From NCBI GenBank assembly GCA_030035585.1, contig CM057463.1, forward strand, positions 134,758,736-134,822,735: a DNA stretch of 64,000 nt, read 5' to 3'. Below the pieces are notes generated by a model, which worked only from the letters and a program-made list of their open reading frames with translations, searched no databases and was not told the DNA's origin. The translations under genes were made by a program, and so were the position numbers. Below, piece by piece: positions 1-12,949 of this stretch (position 1 is the first letter of the stretch; each line of letters starts with the position of its first letter). The stretch comes from Dugong dugon. Taxonomy: Eukaryota; Chordata; Mammalia; Sirenia; Dugongidae.

Positions 1-590
1 GTACTTCTATATTACTCAGTAATGCATTAATATATTAATGCTAAAAAATACTTGTATATTACTAAATATATATACTTATATATAACATGATTTATAGATT
101 TTGAATGATTTATGTATCATGAATTAAAACTATAAAATCTGAGAATATCGGTCTATTCATAATTTTACCTTTCTCTATACATACTGTTTCAAATTTTGTT
201 AGTTGATAATTTTATATTTTAAGGGTTTAAAATATTTACATATGACCCTGAGTCCTAATATCATTTATTTTTTTTGACCCTTATTGTAAAATTAGAAATA
301 ATATGTAGAATCATTAATTTTGATGTATTTCATTCCCTCACCTCTGGTTTTCTGAATATGTTCTTCTAGCAATTCTTAAGTAAAAGCTTATAAAAAATTA
401 TTCAGTGAGAGCTGACATAGATTAAAAATAATCTCTGACTATTTTCTCGAAGACTTTATAGGCCTTGCTCTATTGTCTTCTACAGGTGAATGTGACAGTG
501 GAGAATGTCCAGTAAATTAAGCTATTTCACCATAACAGTGACATGATTTTTAACCTGATTGCCAAATACGTTATTATTATTTGTTATTTA
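1..590. other. AT-rich DNA, nothing recognised
   Basis: Strongly AT-rich sequence with short TA-rich runs. I see no open frame, no repeat family and no RNA gene in it. Confidence 0.5.
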
Positions 591-2041
591 CTAATCATCT
601 GTATTGAGGTATAAATTGCAAACAATAAATTCATGCACCTCAAGTGAAAAGCATGATGTGTATAACTACCACCATAATCACAATATGTAAACTTGTTTTG
701 CAACCAAAGATGTCCCCTTGCTGTCCTTTGTAATTTATTCCCACTAAAAAACACTGATAGATTTCAGTTACTATAAATTAGATTTTCCTTGGAGAGAAAT
801 TCATATAAATGTAATAATCAAGTTTGCACTTTTTCATGTCTATTTTCTTTCACTTGGCATGATAATTTTCAGATTCATGGATGATATTGAGCATACCATT
901 TATTCATTTATATTGCTGTGAATTAGTCTATATTATGGATGTACTACAATTTGTCCATTTACCTGTTGATGAATATTATGGTTATTTTTTGCCTATTATG
1001 AATAAAAATGGTGTGACTATTCATGTGCAAGACTTTTAGTTAATGTATATTTTCTCTACCTTGGGTAAATAGTGAATAGTGTAATTGATGGGGCACCTGG
1101 GTGATGTAAAGGGTTAATTGAGTACTAGCCAGAAGGTTGGCAACTCAAACACACCCAGAGGTGCCTTGAAAGATACGCCTGGCAATCTGTTTCTGAAAGG
1201 TCATAGCCTTGAAAGCCTCGTAGAGCAGTTCTACTCTGCACACATGGAGTCACGGTTAAGTCTGAATGAACTGAATGGCAACTAGTAAAACCAACATAGT
1301 AAGCCTATCTTTAATTTTATATAAGAAACTATCAACTTCTTTTGAAAGCAGTAGTAACATTTCACGTTATCAAAAAAAATGTATAAAGTTCTTATTGCTA
1401 TATATTCTCACCAAATTAGAATTGTCAGTTTTTTTTAAATTATAACTATTCCAGTGAGTGAGAATGGATGATGAGTAATGATTTTCAGCATCTTTTCATG
1501 TGCTGATTTTACATCCATATATCCTTTGTGAATTTTTTTTTGTTCAAGTTTTTTTTTCCAGTTGTTAAAGATTATTCATCTTCAACCTTTTAATGGATGA
1601 ATTATTATTATTATTATTTTGAATTTTTTGGTGATGCCATGTTTTTTTTACTAATAAAATGGAATAGATGTTGAATCACTGTCTGCTGGTCTTTGTTTAT
1701 TACTTGAAAAAATGAGAAGCCAATTGCAAGTGGGCCATATCAGTACTATGTTTCATTAAGTACATCGCAAACAAGGTAAATATGGGTATCATGGCCCAGG
1801 AAGTCCATCACACTTCCTGGTTACACTTGAGCCATAAGCTATCTTACTCAACTTTCAAAAAACACACAAAAATATGCATGAAATACTAAATAAACATTGC
1901 ACATGCTGCACAACAGACTGTTATCAGTTTGAGTTGTAAGTACTCTTTATATATTCTAGATAAAAGTCTTTTGTCAGATATTGATATTGCAGATACTTTC
2001 TCCCTGTCTATGGTTTGCTTTTTCATTTTCTCAATAGTGTT
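591..2041 (-). mobile_element. Old L1 (L1M-type) 3' end, left part
   Basis: This reads on the minus strand as the 3'UTR and end of ORF2 of an old mammalian L1. The plus strand starts with the 'tattgaggtataaa' type of sequence. It carries the phrase equivalent to 'ccatttacctgttgatgaatatt' and ends in an ORF2 segment near 1940-2041. It is broken by a SINE at 1091-1300 and by the full-length L1 that starts at 2055. The same element resumes at 15281, where the ORF2 text continues without loss. No frame survives. Confidence 0.75.
1091..1300 (+). mobile_element. Afrotherian tRNA-derived SINE
   Basis: The copy starts 'ggcacctgggtgatgtaaa' and carries the middle 'cacccagaggtgcc' and the tail 'ctgcacacatggagtcacgg'. 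These match the tRNA-like head and RTE-like tail seen in the other copies of this window. It is inserted in the older L1. Divergence is moderate. Confidence 0.85.
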
Positions 2042-2054
2042 CTTCAGTTATTCT
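2042..2054. repeat. Target-site duplication, left, of full-length L1
   Basis: CTTCAGTTATTCT here is repeated exactly at 15268-15280. The two 13-bp copies bracket the L1 at 2055-15267, which shows one insertion event into the older L1. Confidence 0.9.
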
Positions 2055-4269
2055 TTTTTTTTTATTGTTATAGTTTAAATGAAGATTACATTTCAAGTTA
2101 GTCTCCCATACAAAAATTTATACACACATTGTTATGTGATCCTAATTGCTCTCCTCATACTGTGACAGCACACTCCTCCTTTCCACTCCTGATTCCCCAT
2201 GTGCATTCAACCATCTCCTAACCCTCTCTGCCTTCCCATCTCACCTCCGGACAAAAGCTGCCCATTTCGTCTCTTGTATCTGCTGGAGCTAAGAGGCACA
2301 CTACTCACGAGTATCACTTTATGTCCCACAGTCCAGTCCAATCCCTGTCTGAAGAGTTGGCCTTGGAAATTGTTTTAGTTCTGGGTTGATAGAGAATCCA
2401 GGTGCCATGCTTTCCGGCCTTCCTCTAGTCTCAGTCAGACCATTAAGTCTGGTCTTCTTAGTAGAATTTGAGTTCTGCACCCCACCTTTCTCCTGCTCCA
2501 TCCGGGACTCTATCTTGTGTTCTCTGTCAAGGAGGTCATTCATGGTAGCCAGGCACCATCTAGTTCTTCGAGTCTCAGGCTGATGAAGTCTCTAGTTTAT
2601 GTGGCCCTTTCTGTGTCTTGGGCTAATATTTTCCTTGTGTTTTTGGTGTTCTTCATTCTTCTTTACTCCAGCTGGTTGGGACCAATTGATGCATCTTAGA
2701 TGGCCACTTGCAAGACTTTAAGACCCCAGACGCCACTCACCAAAGTAGGACGCAGAACAATTTCCTGATAAACTTTGTTATGCCAATTGACCTAGATGTC
2801 CCCAGAAAGCATGGTCCCCAGACCCCTATCCCTGCTGCTCTGTCTCTCAAAGTGTTTGATTGTATTCAGGAAACTTCTTAGATTTGGTTTAGTCCAGTTG
2901 TCCTGACTTCCCTGTAGTGTGTGCTGTCCTTTCCTTCACCTAACATAATTCTTATATACTACCTAGTTAGTAAATAACCCTCACCCTCCCTCCCCACCCT
3001 CGTAACCATCAAAGAATGTTGTCTTCTGTGTTTAAACCTTTTCTTAGCTCTTTAATAGTGGTCTTATACTATATTTGTGCTTCTGTGACTGGCCAAATTC
3101 ACTCAGCATAATCACCTCCAGCTTCCTCCATGTTATGTTGCACGCCTTCATCCTTGTTCTTTATTGTTGCGTAGTATTCCATTGTGTGGATATACCACAA
3201 TTTATTTATCCATTCATCCGTTGATGGGCACCTAGGTTGTTTCCATCTTTTTTGCTGTTGTGAACAGTGCTCCAATGAACACAGGTGTGCATATATCTAT
3301 TCGTGTGATGCTCTTATTTCTCTAGGATGTATTTTAAGGAGCTGGATAGCTGGATCGTATGATACCTCTATTTCTAGCTTTTAAAGGAAGCACCAAATTG
3401 ATTTCCAAAGTGGTTGTACCATTTTACATTCCTACCAACAGCCTATAAGTGTTCCAGTCTCTCCGCAACCTCTCCAGCATTTACTATTTTGTGTTTTTTG
3501 GATAAATGCTAGCCTTGTTAGGGTGAGATGATATTTCATTGTAGTTTTCATATGCATTTCTCTAATGGCTAATGATCATGAGCATTTCTTCATGTGTCTG
3601 TTAGCCGCCTGAATATCTTCTTTGGCAAAGCACCTGTTCATATCCTTTGCCCATTTTTTAATTGGATTATTTGTATTTTTGTTGTTGCGGTTTTGCAGTA
3701 TCTTGTAGATTTTAGAGATTAGACATTGATCGGATTTGTCGTAGCCAAAATTTTTTTCCCTGTCTGTAGGTTATCTTTTGACTCTTTTGGTGGAGTCTTT
3801 GGATGAGCATAAGTGTTTGGTTTTTAGGAGCTCCCAGTTATCAAGTCTCTCTTCTGGTGCTTGTGCATTGTTACTTATGGTTCATACTGTGTTTATGCTA
3901 TGTACCAAGGCTCCTAGCGTTGTCCCTATTTTTTCTTCCATGATCTTTATCATTTTCAATTTTATATTTAAGTCTTTGATCCATTTTGAGTTAGTTTTTG
4001 TGCATGGTGTGAGGTAGGAGTCTTGTTTCAGTTTTTTACAGATGGATATCCAGTTATGCTAGCATAATTTGTTAAAGACTGTCTTTTCCCCGATTAATGG
4101 ACTTGGGCCTTTGTCCAGTATCAGCTGCTCGTAGGTGGATGAATTTATGTCTGGATTCTCAATTCTGTTCTGTTGGTCTATGCATCTGTTCTTGTACCAG
4201 TACCAGGTTGTTTTGACCTCTGTGGTGGTATAATAGGTTGTAAAATCAGGTAGTCTGAGGCCTGCTACC

Positions 4270-4280
4270 TTGTTCTTCTT
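4270..4280. repeat. Target-site duplication, left, of retroviral RNA copy
   Basis: TTGTTCTTCTT here recurs exactly at 9841-9851. On the minus strand the duplication starts A-rich (AAGAAGAACAA), as expected for L1-endonuclease target sites. It is longer than the 4-6 bp made by retroviral integrase. Confidence 0.8.
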
Positions 4281-4301
4281 TTTCTTTTCTTTTTTTTTTT
4301 T

Positions 4302-4400
4302 CAAGTAAAAATAAAGTTTTATTTGGCATGTATTCAAAAGGACAAAAGTGGGAAGCAGGCAAGCATGCTGCCATGGCCATGTCTGCCCGAATCCAAAGAA
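4302..4400 (-). repeat. R repeat at 3' end of retroviral copy
   Basis: About 99 bp, highly similar to 9741-9839. Both contain the plus-strand words 'attcaaaaggacaaaagtgg' and 'ccaaagaa'. It carries the polyadenylation signal and abuts the T run, so it is the 3' terminal R of the copied RNA. Confidence 0.8.
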
Positions 4401-4962
4401 CAGTTACAGAGCTATCAGTATATACCAACATCACAAAATGGGTAGAATCATTGAAAGCATCACGTTTTCACTGATTGGCTAAAAATTATAATCTTACATT
4501 TTGAATCATCTTTCTTAACAATCATTGGTACCAGTTTGTTGTGAAAGTCAGCCGGGTCTTCATTGGTCCAACAAATTTCTATTCACTAAATACTAATAGA
4601 AAAAGATAAGAGTGGAAAGTCTTTTGTGTTCTGTTTGATGGGCTTTTGTGAAAACTTCCTTAAGATGTTTTCCAAGATTATCTTAGCTATTGTCTTTATA
4701 CCTCAGGGCCCAGTTGATGTGTCCTTGTGAATCCTTGTGAGCCCAGCTTCAGCTGGGTCACATTCTGTATGCTCAAGGAGAGGGAATAATAACTCCAGTA
4801 TTATTTCCTAAATCAGTCCCTCCTTTTGATTGGAGATTGGAGATAATACATCGATGATCAATACCTGGACTCAGTCGAGCTCCTAGATGGTGGCAATTTC
4901 AGGCTCTTTAAACTCATTGTGCTGGTTTTCCACTGGATACCATCTGGTTCTTCACCAGGTTA

Positions 4963-5195
4963 TTAAGTAGGAGCGATGCTCCCATCAATAGCATTGCCGG
5001 AGTGAGCAGACTCAATGTACATCAACATTTTAGCCTGAGGCCTTCTTTTGCCTTTTAGGTGTGTAATACAATAGAGGATAAATTTTATAATGCCTAATAC
5101 TATCAGGATGTAGACTAAGAATATTACTATTCCTTGCAGTAGTGATCTAGCCCATGTACTTATTCCTGATGGTAACCAACCAAATAGATCTGGCG
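4963..5195 (-). pseudogene. Retroviral env transmembrane-subunit C-terminus, remnant
   Basis: On the minus strand an open stretch of about 77 codons ends at a TAA (4963-4965). It has a membrane-proximal aromatic segment, a hydrophobic stretch of about 25 residues fit to span a membrane, a basic stop-transfer motif (KGKRR) and a short tail. This is the layout of the end of an env TM protein. Upstream sequence (5200-6600) is out of frame and not recognisable. It is unlike the env remnant at 37708-38367 although the two elements share U3 and leader sequence. It is too broken to encode anything functional. Confidence 0.55.
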
Positions 5196-8100
5196 TCTGT
5201 AAGGGTGTGACAGTGTGTAATCAAGTAGCATGCTGTCTAATTCTATGTATATCTTGTTTACAGTACAGACTACACTTTCTTGGACTAATAAAAAAATCTA
5301 AGGTTATTTTGTTAACTCATGTCAACTTGACTTATGAGATCAGAGATCACTGTTGTGCTTCTGTCTCATCTGTTATTTGTCCCATAGTGACTGACAAATT
5401 TTTCTTAAAGATTTTTCCAACTCAGATATACCATAAGTAAGAATTAAAGCTACCAACCATACCCGGAATGCTGGACCAATGGGTTTTCTTCTGACTTTCA
5501 TTTTACAATTTTAACATTACCTTTTCAATATTTACTAGCACTGTTACTATGAATACTTAAAGATAATCCTAAAGTTCTCAGACTGCATTGTCCACACATT
5601 CGTCAGCAATCTCAACAAGTGATTGCCCACATAAACTCACTATTAGTTGGAAAAGATCATCTAAATTAGTATAGTTGGATCTATTGCACAGAAATATATA
5701 TCTATAAAGAGCACTCAAAGTTTGTCTAGAGGAAACAAAAAATATAGAAAAACTTACGTGTGACAAGTTTTCATTAGAGAACTAATGGTTAGCAAAATAA
5801 TACAGGATGGACATTTCCTGTAGGAGGTCTTCAGTTAGTCTGTTTAAAACATACTAAGTGTTCTTCCCAAGGGCAAGCTGCCCCTCCTTGGTTTATATAT
5901 TCACAGTCATGAGTCACTTTCTCAGAAGCAGAAATGGAACCAAAGACAAAACGAAGTCTGAGACATGAGGTCAATCTCCTCTGAAAATCTGGTTTCTTTA
6001 AGATACATGATTTTCTGCATCATAAGAGGGCAACAGTTTGATTACAAACATTAGACAGATATTTCATATGAAATTGTCTTAAAGACTGCTTAAACTAATT
6101 ACTAATTTACCCTAAACATAACTCTGTCTTATCTTTGAAGTTAGTTTCCTAAAACAGACTGAATTCTTTAAAAAAAAAAAAGGAAAAGCTCAATACCCAG
6201 AGCAAAATGGTCTTACTAGTTTATCTGGACCATTGTTTGACTCAAAGTATCTTCAGGAACCAGTTTTCTTCTCAAAGCTCAAGGTTCAAGAGGACACCCA
6301 AAGGCAAATATCCTGTGTAGGTTGCCTCAAACTCCCTGAAAGCCAGAAATCTGGATTCCAGGAGAATTATATACAACTCTCTCATCATTCTTTCCTTTGG
6401 ATCATGATCTTGTTATAGAATCTTTTATCAAAAATGCTCAATAAATGGTAATTGGACATCATCTGGTTTTTAAGATCCCAGGCACCATACAGCAAACTAG
6501 GAAATAAAACAGAAACACTAACAATTATATTAGGCCACTTGCCTGAAATAACCAATGAAACCATGACCCTAAGGTCTTTGAACCAAGGAAACAAATCTCA
6601 TGAGGTGTTTGTCTCTACATAAGCAGCATCAGTAACTGCTTTTCATGTGCCTCAACAGCAACTACATTCTGCAAAACCTCAGACTGAGTATTAATATAAA
6701 TACAGCAACATTTGTCTATTGAGGCACAAACTGTTTCTGAAGAGACTAACAGGAAATCTAATGCTCTTCTATTTTGTAAAATCATAGCTCAAATTTCAGA
6801 CAGTTCTCTGGTTATGATATCGACAACTTGGCTAAGTTTACCAACAGGAACTTCTAATTCAAGAGTCACCATATCTAAACACATGAGTTAATTTAGGAGA
6901 AAGGAGAATGATTTCTTATATCCAGAAATTAAGACCTTAAAACATCAGCAATATTTAAAAAAACATAGTTTCCTTTAGTTTACTCAGTCTTATGTAGTTA
7001 ATTTCTGTTCCACGTGATACTGGATCAGCCGCGGTCAGCAAACGCATCAGCTTCTGCTTAAGAGCTCTGGAAATTTTATTCAGTATAGTCACAGTCTTCT
7101 TAGCAAGTCCAGTATAGTCCATCTTTTCTTGAGATATTTTGGTCAAACTTTTCAGCAAATCGGCAAAGTGAAAACTTATCTGCAGATGACAAAACTTAAT
7201 ATGGCCATGATTAATTGATAAACATAATATTCTTACTAGTGAAAGACCTGATAGAAATTAATGTCAAGCCCAACATAAAGGCCAAATAAGATCAGTTAAA
7301 AAAAACTTTAGGTAAAAATATTTCTAAGTATAGCCATTAACCATATTCAAAGAGCAGATATAATGCATAATAATTTTGAGACAAATTACTATATAGTCAG
7401 GATATACCAAAAATATACTAAGATTATCAAATCTCTAAATACCTGAATAGTAATAAAAAAAAACTTTATAGGTAAATGATGTGAATTCTCTAATCAAACC
7501 ATTGGCTTTGATAATGCTATATTTAAAAAGATAAAGTTGCGACCAAGTAAGCAATAAAGAGATAATAATATATGTCACTGTGAAACAATACTTAAGTTAT
7601 TTAACCATAGATCTTAAAGTAAAACCCTTAGCTTTCTTTTCTAAAAGTCATGAGGCTTAGTATTCAGACTCAGGAATCTTATTCTAATGAAAGGCCAAAC
7701 CTTTGTCTTCCAGGCAGATTGCACAAAGAATAAATTAACCCTTTAACTCAGAAATTAAAGAAAATTTTGTTGTTTTAACTGCAAGAAACCCATTTCTTTG
7801 TTTCATGTGCTACTTAACATTAAAACTCCTAAAAATCTCATAAATTAAACCATTAAACTTTAGTCAGGCAGATGAAACTTGACCATATCAAATAAATTTC
7901 TTTTTCAATAAACCTCTTAAAGGTTGCCTTTGTTGTATATCTCTTACAGTGTATCCCTTTAAATGGCAAAAATGAACACTTATTCGCAGACTTAAATATA
8001 TATATCTATATATCCTCTTGTGGCATAAAAAGGCAAAGTATATGAACTTAAATTATGACAAATATCTATTAATTTAATAACATCAATAAGCAACCTAGAA

Positions 8101-9558
8101 TACCTTTGGAGTTATTTTAAGCCTGTATACCACAAAATATAACTGTTGTTGAAAGAAAAGTATTTAAACATTCTAAGATTTCATTCAACTTTTACTGCTT
8201 TTCATATTTTCCCCAATCTAATTTTAGCCCTTAAAGATGTTATCAACTGGCTTTGGAAATCACAGTCTCTGCTCACTTGACCAATTCATTGATACAGATA
8301 TAACCTTAAGTGTTTGGTACTGCTGGAAAGATTTTTCCAGGCCACTTCAGGTGCGTCTCATTGTGATTCCTATTTTTTTTTTTTACTTCTCAAAGTTCCC
8401 TTATGATAGAGAGAACTTCTTTACAGTTCTATGATTAGGATCTACCCAATTCCTAATAACTATAGCGAAGTAGCAATTTTTCTTATCTTTTGTCTTAAAG
8501 GAGTCTCCACCTAGCTGGAAAGGGGTCTTTCAAAAGCATCCCTGGAGCTACAGCACCTTGGAGACCAGCAGGTGGGGAGGCCTGATCATGCCCTGCTCTC
8601 ACTCACTCGACTCAGGAAAGACATTTACATATGTTTAAATTGATGAAGGCATTTTGAAAGACAAAAGATAGCTAATTGCTTTCTTTTTTACTGTTCTGGA
8701 ACTGCTACTTTTACTTTAAGACAAAACTATCCTTTTTCCTTAAATAAAACACATTTCATATAATATCTAGCTTACGTTACTTAAAAAGGTTTCACTTTTA
8801 AGATTGACATAGTATAAAACATAAAGATCTTAGTTACTTTTCAAACAGACCAATTTATATCAAAGTTTCTCCAAGTAGCTATTAAAAATCTAAATCACAA
8901 GACAGACACAAGACGCAGTTCTTTTCTGGACGAAGGAACTGAGGTTCTATGACAAGCCTTACAAAAAACAGCAATTCTTAGCCATAGCTACTAATCTAAT
9001 ACAAAACAAACTTAGATACAATGTTCTAGACCAGAAGCAAGCTCTTAGAACAAAAGGAGACAGAAACACCACATAAACTCACCAGATAATACCACACAAA
9101 ACAAGGATATGGGGATACTAGTTTCTAAAAGTGTATATAGCAATTTTTGGTAAGATCGACTCAATTCAATGGAAAAAACAGGTACAGAACTACCACTTCT
9201 CCCTTAAATATCAAAACACAGGTCAGGAGCTGCCACCTCTCCCTGCGAATTTGGCAGAACAGAGCACTATTTTCCAGGTTTCCTCTGAGCCTCAAAAAGG
9301 TCCGAGTTTTGCAGCTTATAATGACTCACAGCTCTTTGAAAATAGAATTACCTTTTCAAATGCCTGAATGCAGGCCTAAACTGCAGTTCACTTAAAGAGT
9401 TACTAGATGTCTCTCTTAACCAAACGATCAAGCAAAAATCTAAGAAAGATTCTCCTTAATCAATTAACCAGTTTTACAAACAAATATGCCAAACAAAACT
9501 TAAGAAAACATGAGAAAGAGAACAACAAAAAATAAGCAAAGATTCATTTTCTGAGACC

Positions 9559-9567
9559 ACTCACCCC
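9559..9567 (-). promoter_or_regulatory. Leader splice-donor-like site of retroviral copy
   Basis: On the minus strand the leader reads GGGGTGAGT, close to a consensus 5' splice site. It lies about 170 bp after the R region, where retroviral major splice donors usually lie. The related element at 37 kb diverges from this copy exactly at this point. Confidence 0.45.
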
Positions 9568-9740
9568 GTCAACGTCGAAGAGACATGGAGTGGGAACACA
9601 TGGGTCCAGAAGATAGGACCTTTCTTTGCTGGCTTCTGCTCCGCAGTCCAGGTCTCCTTGAAGTTGACTGGATTCCTAGCTTCAGCTCCTGCTCACAGCA
9701 CCATTAACTGTTGTAGGGGAAAAACATCACAAAGTTTAGT

Positions 9741-9839
9741 AAAGTAAAAAGAAAGTTTTATCTGGCATATATTCAAAAGGACAAAAGTGGGAAGCAGATG
9801 AGCATGCTGCCACAGCCATGTCTGCCTAAGTCCAAAGAA
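9741..9839 (-). repeat. R repeat at 5' end of retroviral copy
   Basis: Partner of 4302-4400. Toward the left (downstream in sense) it runs into a short U5-like stretch and a leader near 9560-9720. In the leader a TGGTGC.GTGA word is a possible but unproven tRNA primer site. Its right edge abuts the target duplication with no U3, as expected for an RNA 5' end. Confidence 0.75.
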
Positions 9840-9840
9840 T

Positions 9841-9851
9841 TTGTTCTTCTT
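9841..9851. repeat. Target-site duplication, right, of retroviral RNA copy
   Basis: Exact copy of 4270-4280 (TTGTTCTTCTT). L1 ORF2 text resumes immediately after it. Confidence 0.8.
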
Positions 9852-12800
9852 GAGTAATGCTTTACTTATTCGGGGCCTCTTCCCTTTCCATATGAAGTTG
9901 GTGATTTATTTCTCCATCTCATTAAAAAATGCCAGTGGAATTTGGATTGGGATTGCATTGTATCTCTAGATAGCTTTGGGTAGTATTGACATTTTCAAAA
10001 TGTTGAGTCTAGCTATCCATGAGCAAGGTATGATTTTCCACTTATGCAGGTCTCTTTTCGTTTCTTGCAGTAGCGTCTTGTAGTTTTCTCTGTATAGATC
10101 TTTTACGTCTCTGGTTAGATTTATTCCTAAGTATTTTATCTTCTTGGGGACTATTGTAAATGGTGTTGATTAGGTAATTTCCTCTGTAAGATTTTCTTTG
10201 TTGGTGTAAAGGAATCCAATTAATTTTGTATGTTTATCTTGTATCTTGAAACTTTGCTGAAATCTTCTATTACTTCCAGTAGTTTTCTTGTGGATTCTTT
10301 GGGGTTTTCTGTGTATAAGATCCTATATCTGCAAACAGAGATACTTTGACTTCTTCCCTACCAATTTGGATGTCCTTTATTTCTTTTTCTAGCCTAATTG
10401 CTTGGCTCAGACCTCCAGCACAATGTTGAACAAGAGTGGTGATAAATGACATCCTTGTCTGATTCCCATTCTCAAGGGGAATGCTTTCAAAGTCTCTCCA
10501 TTTAGGTTCACTTTGGCTGTTGGTTTCGTACAAATGCCATTAATTGTATTGAGGAATTTCCCTTCTATTCCTATTTTGTTGAGGTTTTTTTAAATCATAA
10601 ATGGGTGTTGGACCTTGTAAGATGCCTTTTCTGCATCATTTGATAAGATCATGTGGTTCTTGTCTTTTGTTTTATTTATGTAATGTATTACACTGATTGT
10701 TTTTCTAATGTTGAAACATCCCTGCATACCTGGTACAAATCCCACTAGATCGTGATGAATTATTTTTTTGATATGTTGTTGAATTCTATTGGCTAGAGTT
10801 TTGTTGCAGATTTTTGCATCAATGTTCACGAGGGATATTGGTCTGTAATTTTCTTTTTTAGTGGTGTCTTTGCCTGGTTTTGGTATCAGGGTTATGCTGG
10901 CTTCATAGAATGAGTTTGAGAGTATTCCAACCTTTTCTATGCTCTGAAATACCTTTAGTAGTAGTGGTGTTAACTCTTCTCTGAAAGTTTGGTAGAATTC
11001 TCCAGTGAAGTCATCCAGGCCAGGGATTTTTTTTGTTTGGAGTTTTTTAATTACCTTTCCAATCTCTTTTTTTGTTATGGGTTTATCTAGTTGTTCTATC
11101 TCTGTTTGTGTTAGTTTAGGTAGGTAGTGAGTTTCTAGAAATTTGTCCATTTCCTCTAGGTTTTCAAATTTATCAGAGTACAATTTTTCATAGTAATCTG
11201 TTATGATTCTTTTAATTTTAGTTGGGTCTGTTGTTATATCACCCATCTCATTTCTTATACGGGTTATCTACATTGTCTCCTGTTTTTCTTTTTTTCAGTT
11301 TGGCCAATGGTTTATTAATATTGTTGATCTTTTCAAAGAACCAGATTTTTGTCTTGTTAACTCTTTCTATTGTTTTTCTATTCACTATTTCATTTAATTC
11401 TGCTCTAATTCTTATTATTTCCTTTCTTCTGGTGCCTGAGGGCTTCTTTGCCTGCTCTCTTCTACTTGTTCCAGCTGTAGGGGTTATGTTTTGATTAGGG
11501 CCCTTTCTTCTTTTTGGATGTGTGCATTTATAGCTATACACAGAACTCTGAGCACTGCTTTTGCTGTGTCCCAAAGGTTCTGGTAGGATGCATTTTCGTT
11601 CTCATTTGAGTCTTTGAATTTCTTTACTCCATCCTTAATTTCTTCTATAACCCAGTAGTTTCTGAGCAAATCGTTGTTCAGTTTCCATGTATTTTTTTTT
11701 TTTTTCCCTTGCTTTTTCTGTTGTTGATTTCTACTTTTATGGCATTATGGTCAGCAAAGATGCTTTGTAATATTTTGATGCTTTGGATTTTGTTAAGGCT
11801 TGCTTTATGGCCTAATATGTGGTCTGTTCTGGAGAATGTTCCATGTTCATCAGAAAAGAAAGTATACTTGGCTGCTGTTGGTTGGAGTGTTCTGTATATG
11901 TCTATGAGATCAGATTGGTTGATTGTAACATTTAGCTTTTCTGTGTCTTTATGGAGCTTCTTTCAGGATGTTCTGTCCTTCACCAAAAGTGGTGTGTTGA
12001 AGTCTCCTACTATTATTGTGGAGCTGTCCATCTCTCTTTTCAATGCTGTTAGAGTTTGTTTTATGTATTTTGGAACCCTGTTGTTGAGTGCATAAATATT
12101 TATTATAGTTATGTCCCTCTGGTGTATTGACCCTTTAATCATTATATAGTGCCTTTCCTTATCCTTTGTGGTGGTTTTTACTTTAAAGTCTATTTTGTCA
12201 GAGATTAATATTATCACTCCTGCTCTCTTTTGAGTGTTGTTTGCTTGATATATATTTTTTTCCATCCTTTGAGTTTTAGTTTGTTTGTGTCTTTAAGTCT
12301 AAGGTATGTCTTTTGTAGGCAGCACATAGACAGATCATCTTTTTTTATCCAATCTGCCACTCTTTGTCTCTTTATTGATGCATTTAGTCCATTTACATTC
12401 AGCCTGATTATTGATAGGTATGAGTTTAGTGCCATCATTTTGATGCCTTTTTTGTGTGTGTTGTTCACAGTTTCTTTGTTCCACTTAATTTTCTGTGTTG
12501 AGTCATTTTTCTTTATGTATTTTCTTTTCATCTTTTTCATTGTTATTGATTTTGTATTTGCTGAGTGTTTGTATTTTTTTAGTTTGTTATTTTGACTTGT
12601 AGGATTATTACTTTCCTTTGTGGATACCTTAATATTTACCTCTATTTTTCTAAGTTTATACCAGTCTTTTATTTCTTTATATTACCTTGACTTCCTCTCC
12701 ATATGCAAAGTCTATGTCTACATTTTTTAAGTCTGTCTCTTTTTCTTTTTAATGTTGTCATCTTTTACATATTGACATCTGTTTCCCTAATTTCAGTGTC

Positions 12801-12949
12801 TTGGCTTTTATTTATTTTTGTGACTTCCCTATCTGGGTTGATATCTGGTTGCTCTGTCCTGTTTTCTAGTCTTGGGTTGTTATCTGATTTTACTTATTTT
12901 CTAACTGGAGGACTCCCTTTAGTATTTCTTGTAATTTTGGTTTGGTTTT

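Larger units (their letters stand above)
4281..9840 (-). mobile_element. Retrovirus-derived insert with poly-A tail and R-R termini (probable L1-mediated RNA copy)
   Basis: In sense (minus) orientation the insert starts at the right edge with an approximately 99-bp segment (9741-9839). This is followed by a U5-like stretch, a leader and about 5 kb of internal sequence, then a U3-like region, the same 99-bp segment (4302-4400) and a poly-A tract (plus-strand T run at 4281-4301). An AATAAA signal lies about 17 bp before the tail (plus TTTATT at 4318-4323). Terminal R repeats without full LTRs, a tail and an 11-bp duplication are the marks of a reverse-transcribed viral RNA moved by L1, not an integrated provirus. 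A related U3 and leader occur at 36812-37215. Most of the internal sequence does not read as recognisable gag or pol. One env-like C-terminus is visible. Confidence 0.75.
3030..12435 (-). pseudogene. L1 ORF2 (endonuclease-reverse transcriptase), broken
   Basis: ORF2 starts at an ATG at 12435 on the minus strand; the first residues are MALNSYLSIIRLNVNGLN, typical of the L1 endonuclease N-terminus. The RT region is readable at 10590-11246, with [15 protein letters not shown] and the block before the catalytic motif. The 3' part is readable at 4059-4280 and down to about 3030. The family function is nicking of target DNA and reverse transcription of the element's RNA. Here it is dead, with several stops and frameshifts and the retroviral copy at 4281-9840 splitting the gene near the conserved GL.LPD region. 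The left boundary is approximate. Confidence 0.85.

Noticed and set aside
9131..9395. Two overlapping plus-strand frames
   Set aside because: They lie antisense within the retroviral copy near its leader and have no recognisable domain.
9700..9715. Primer-binding site for a specific tRNA
   Set aside because: A TGGTGC.GTGA word is present in the leader, but the match is too short and its distance from the U5 end is off, so I did not name the tRNA.
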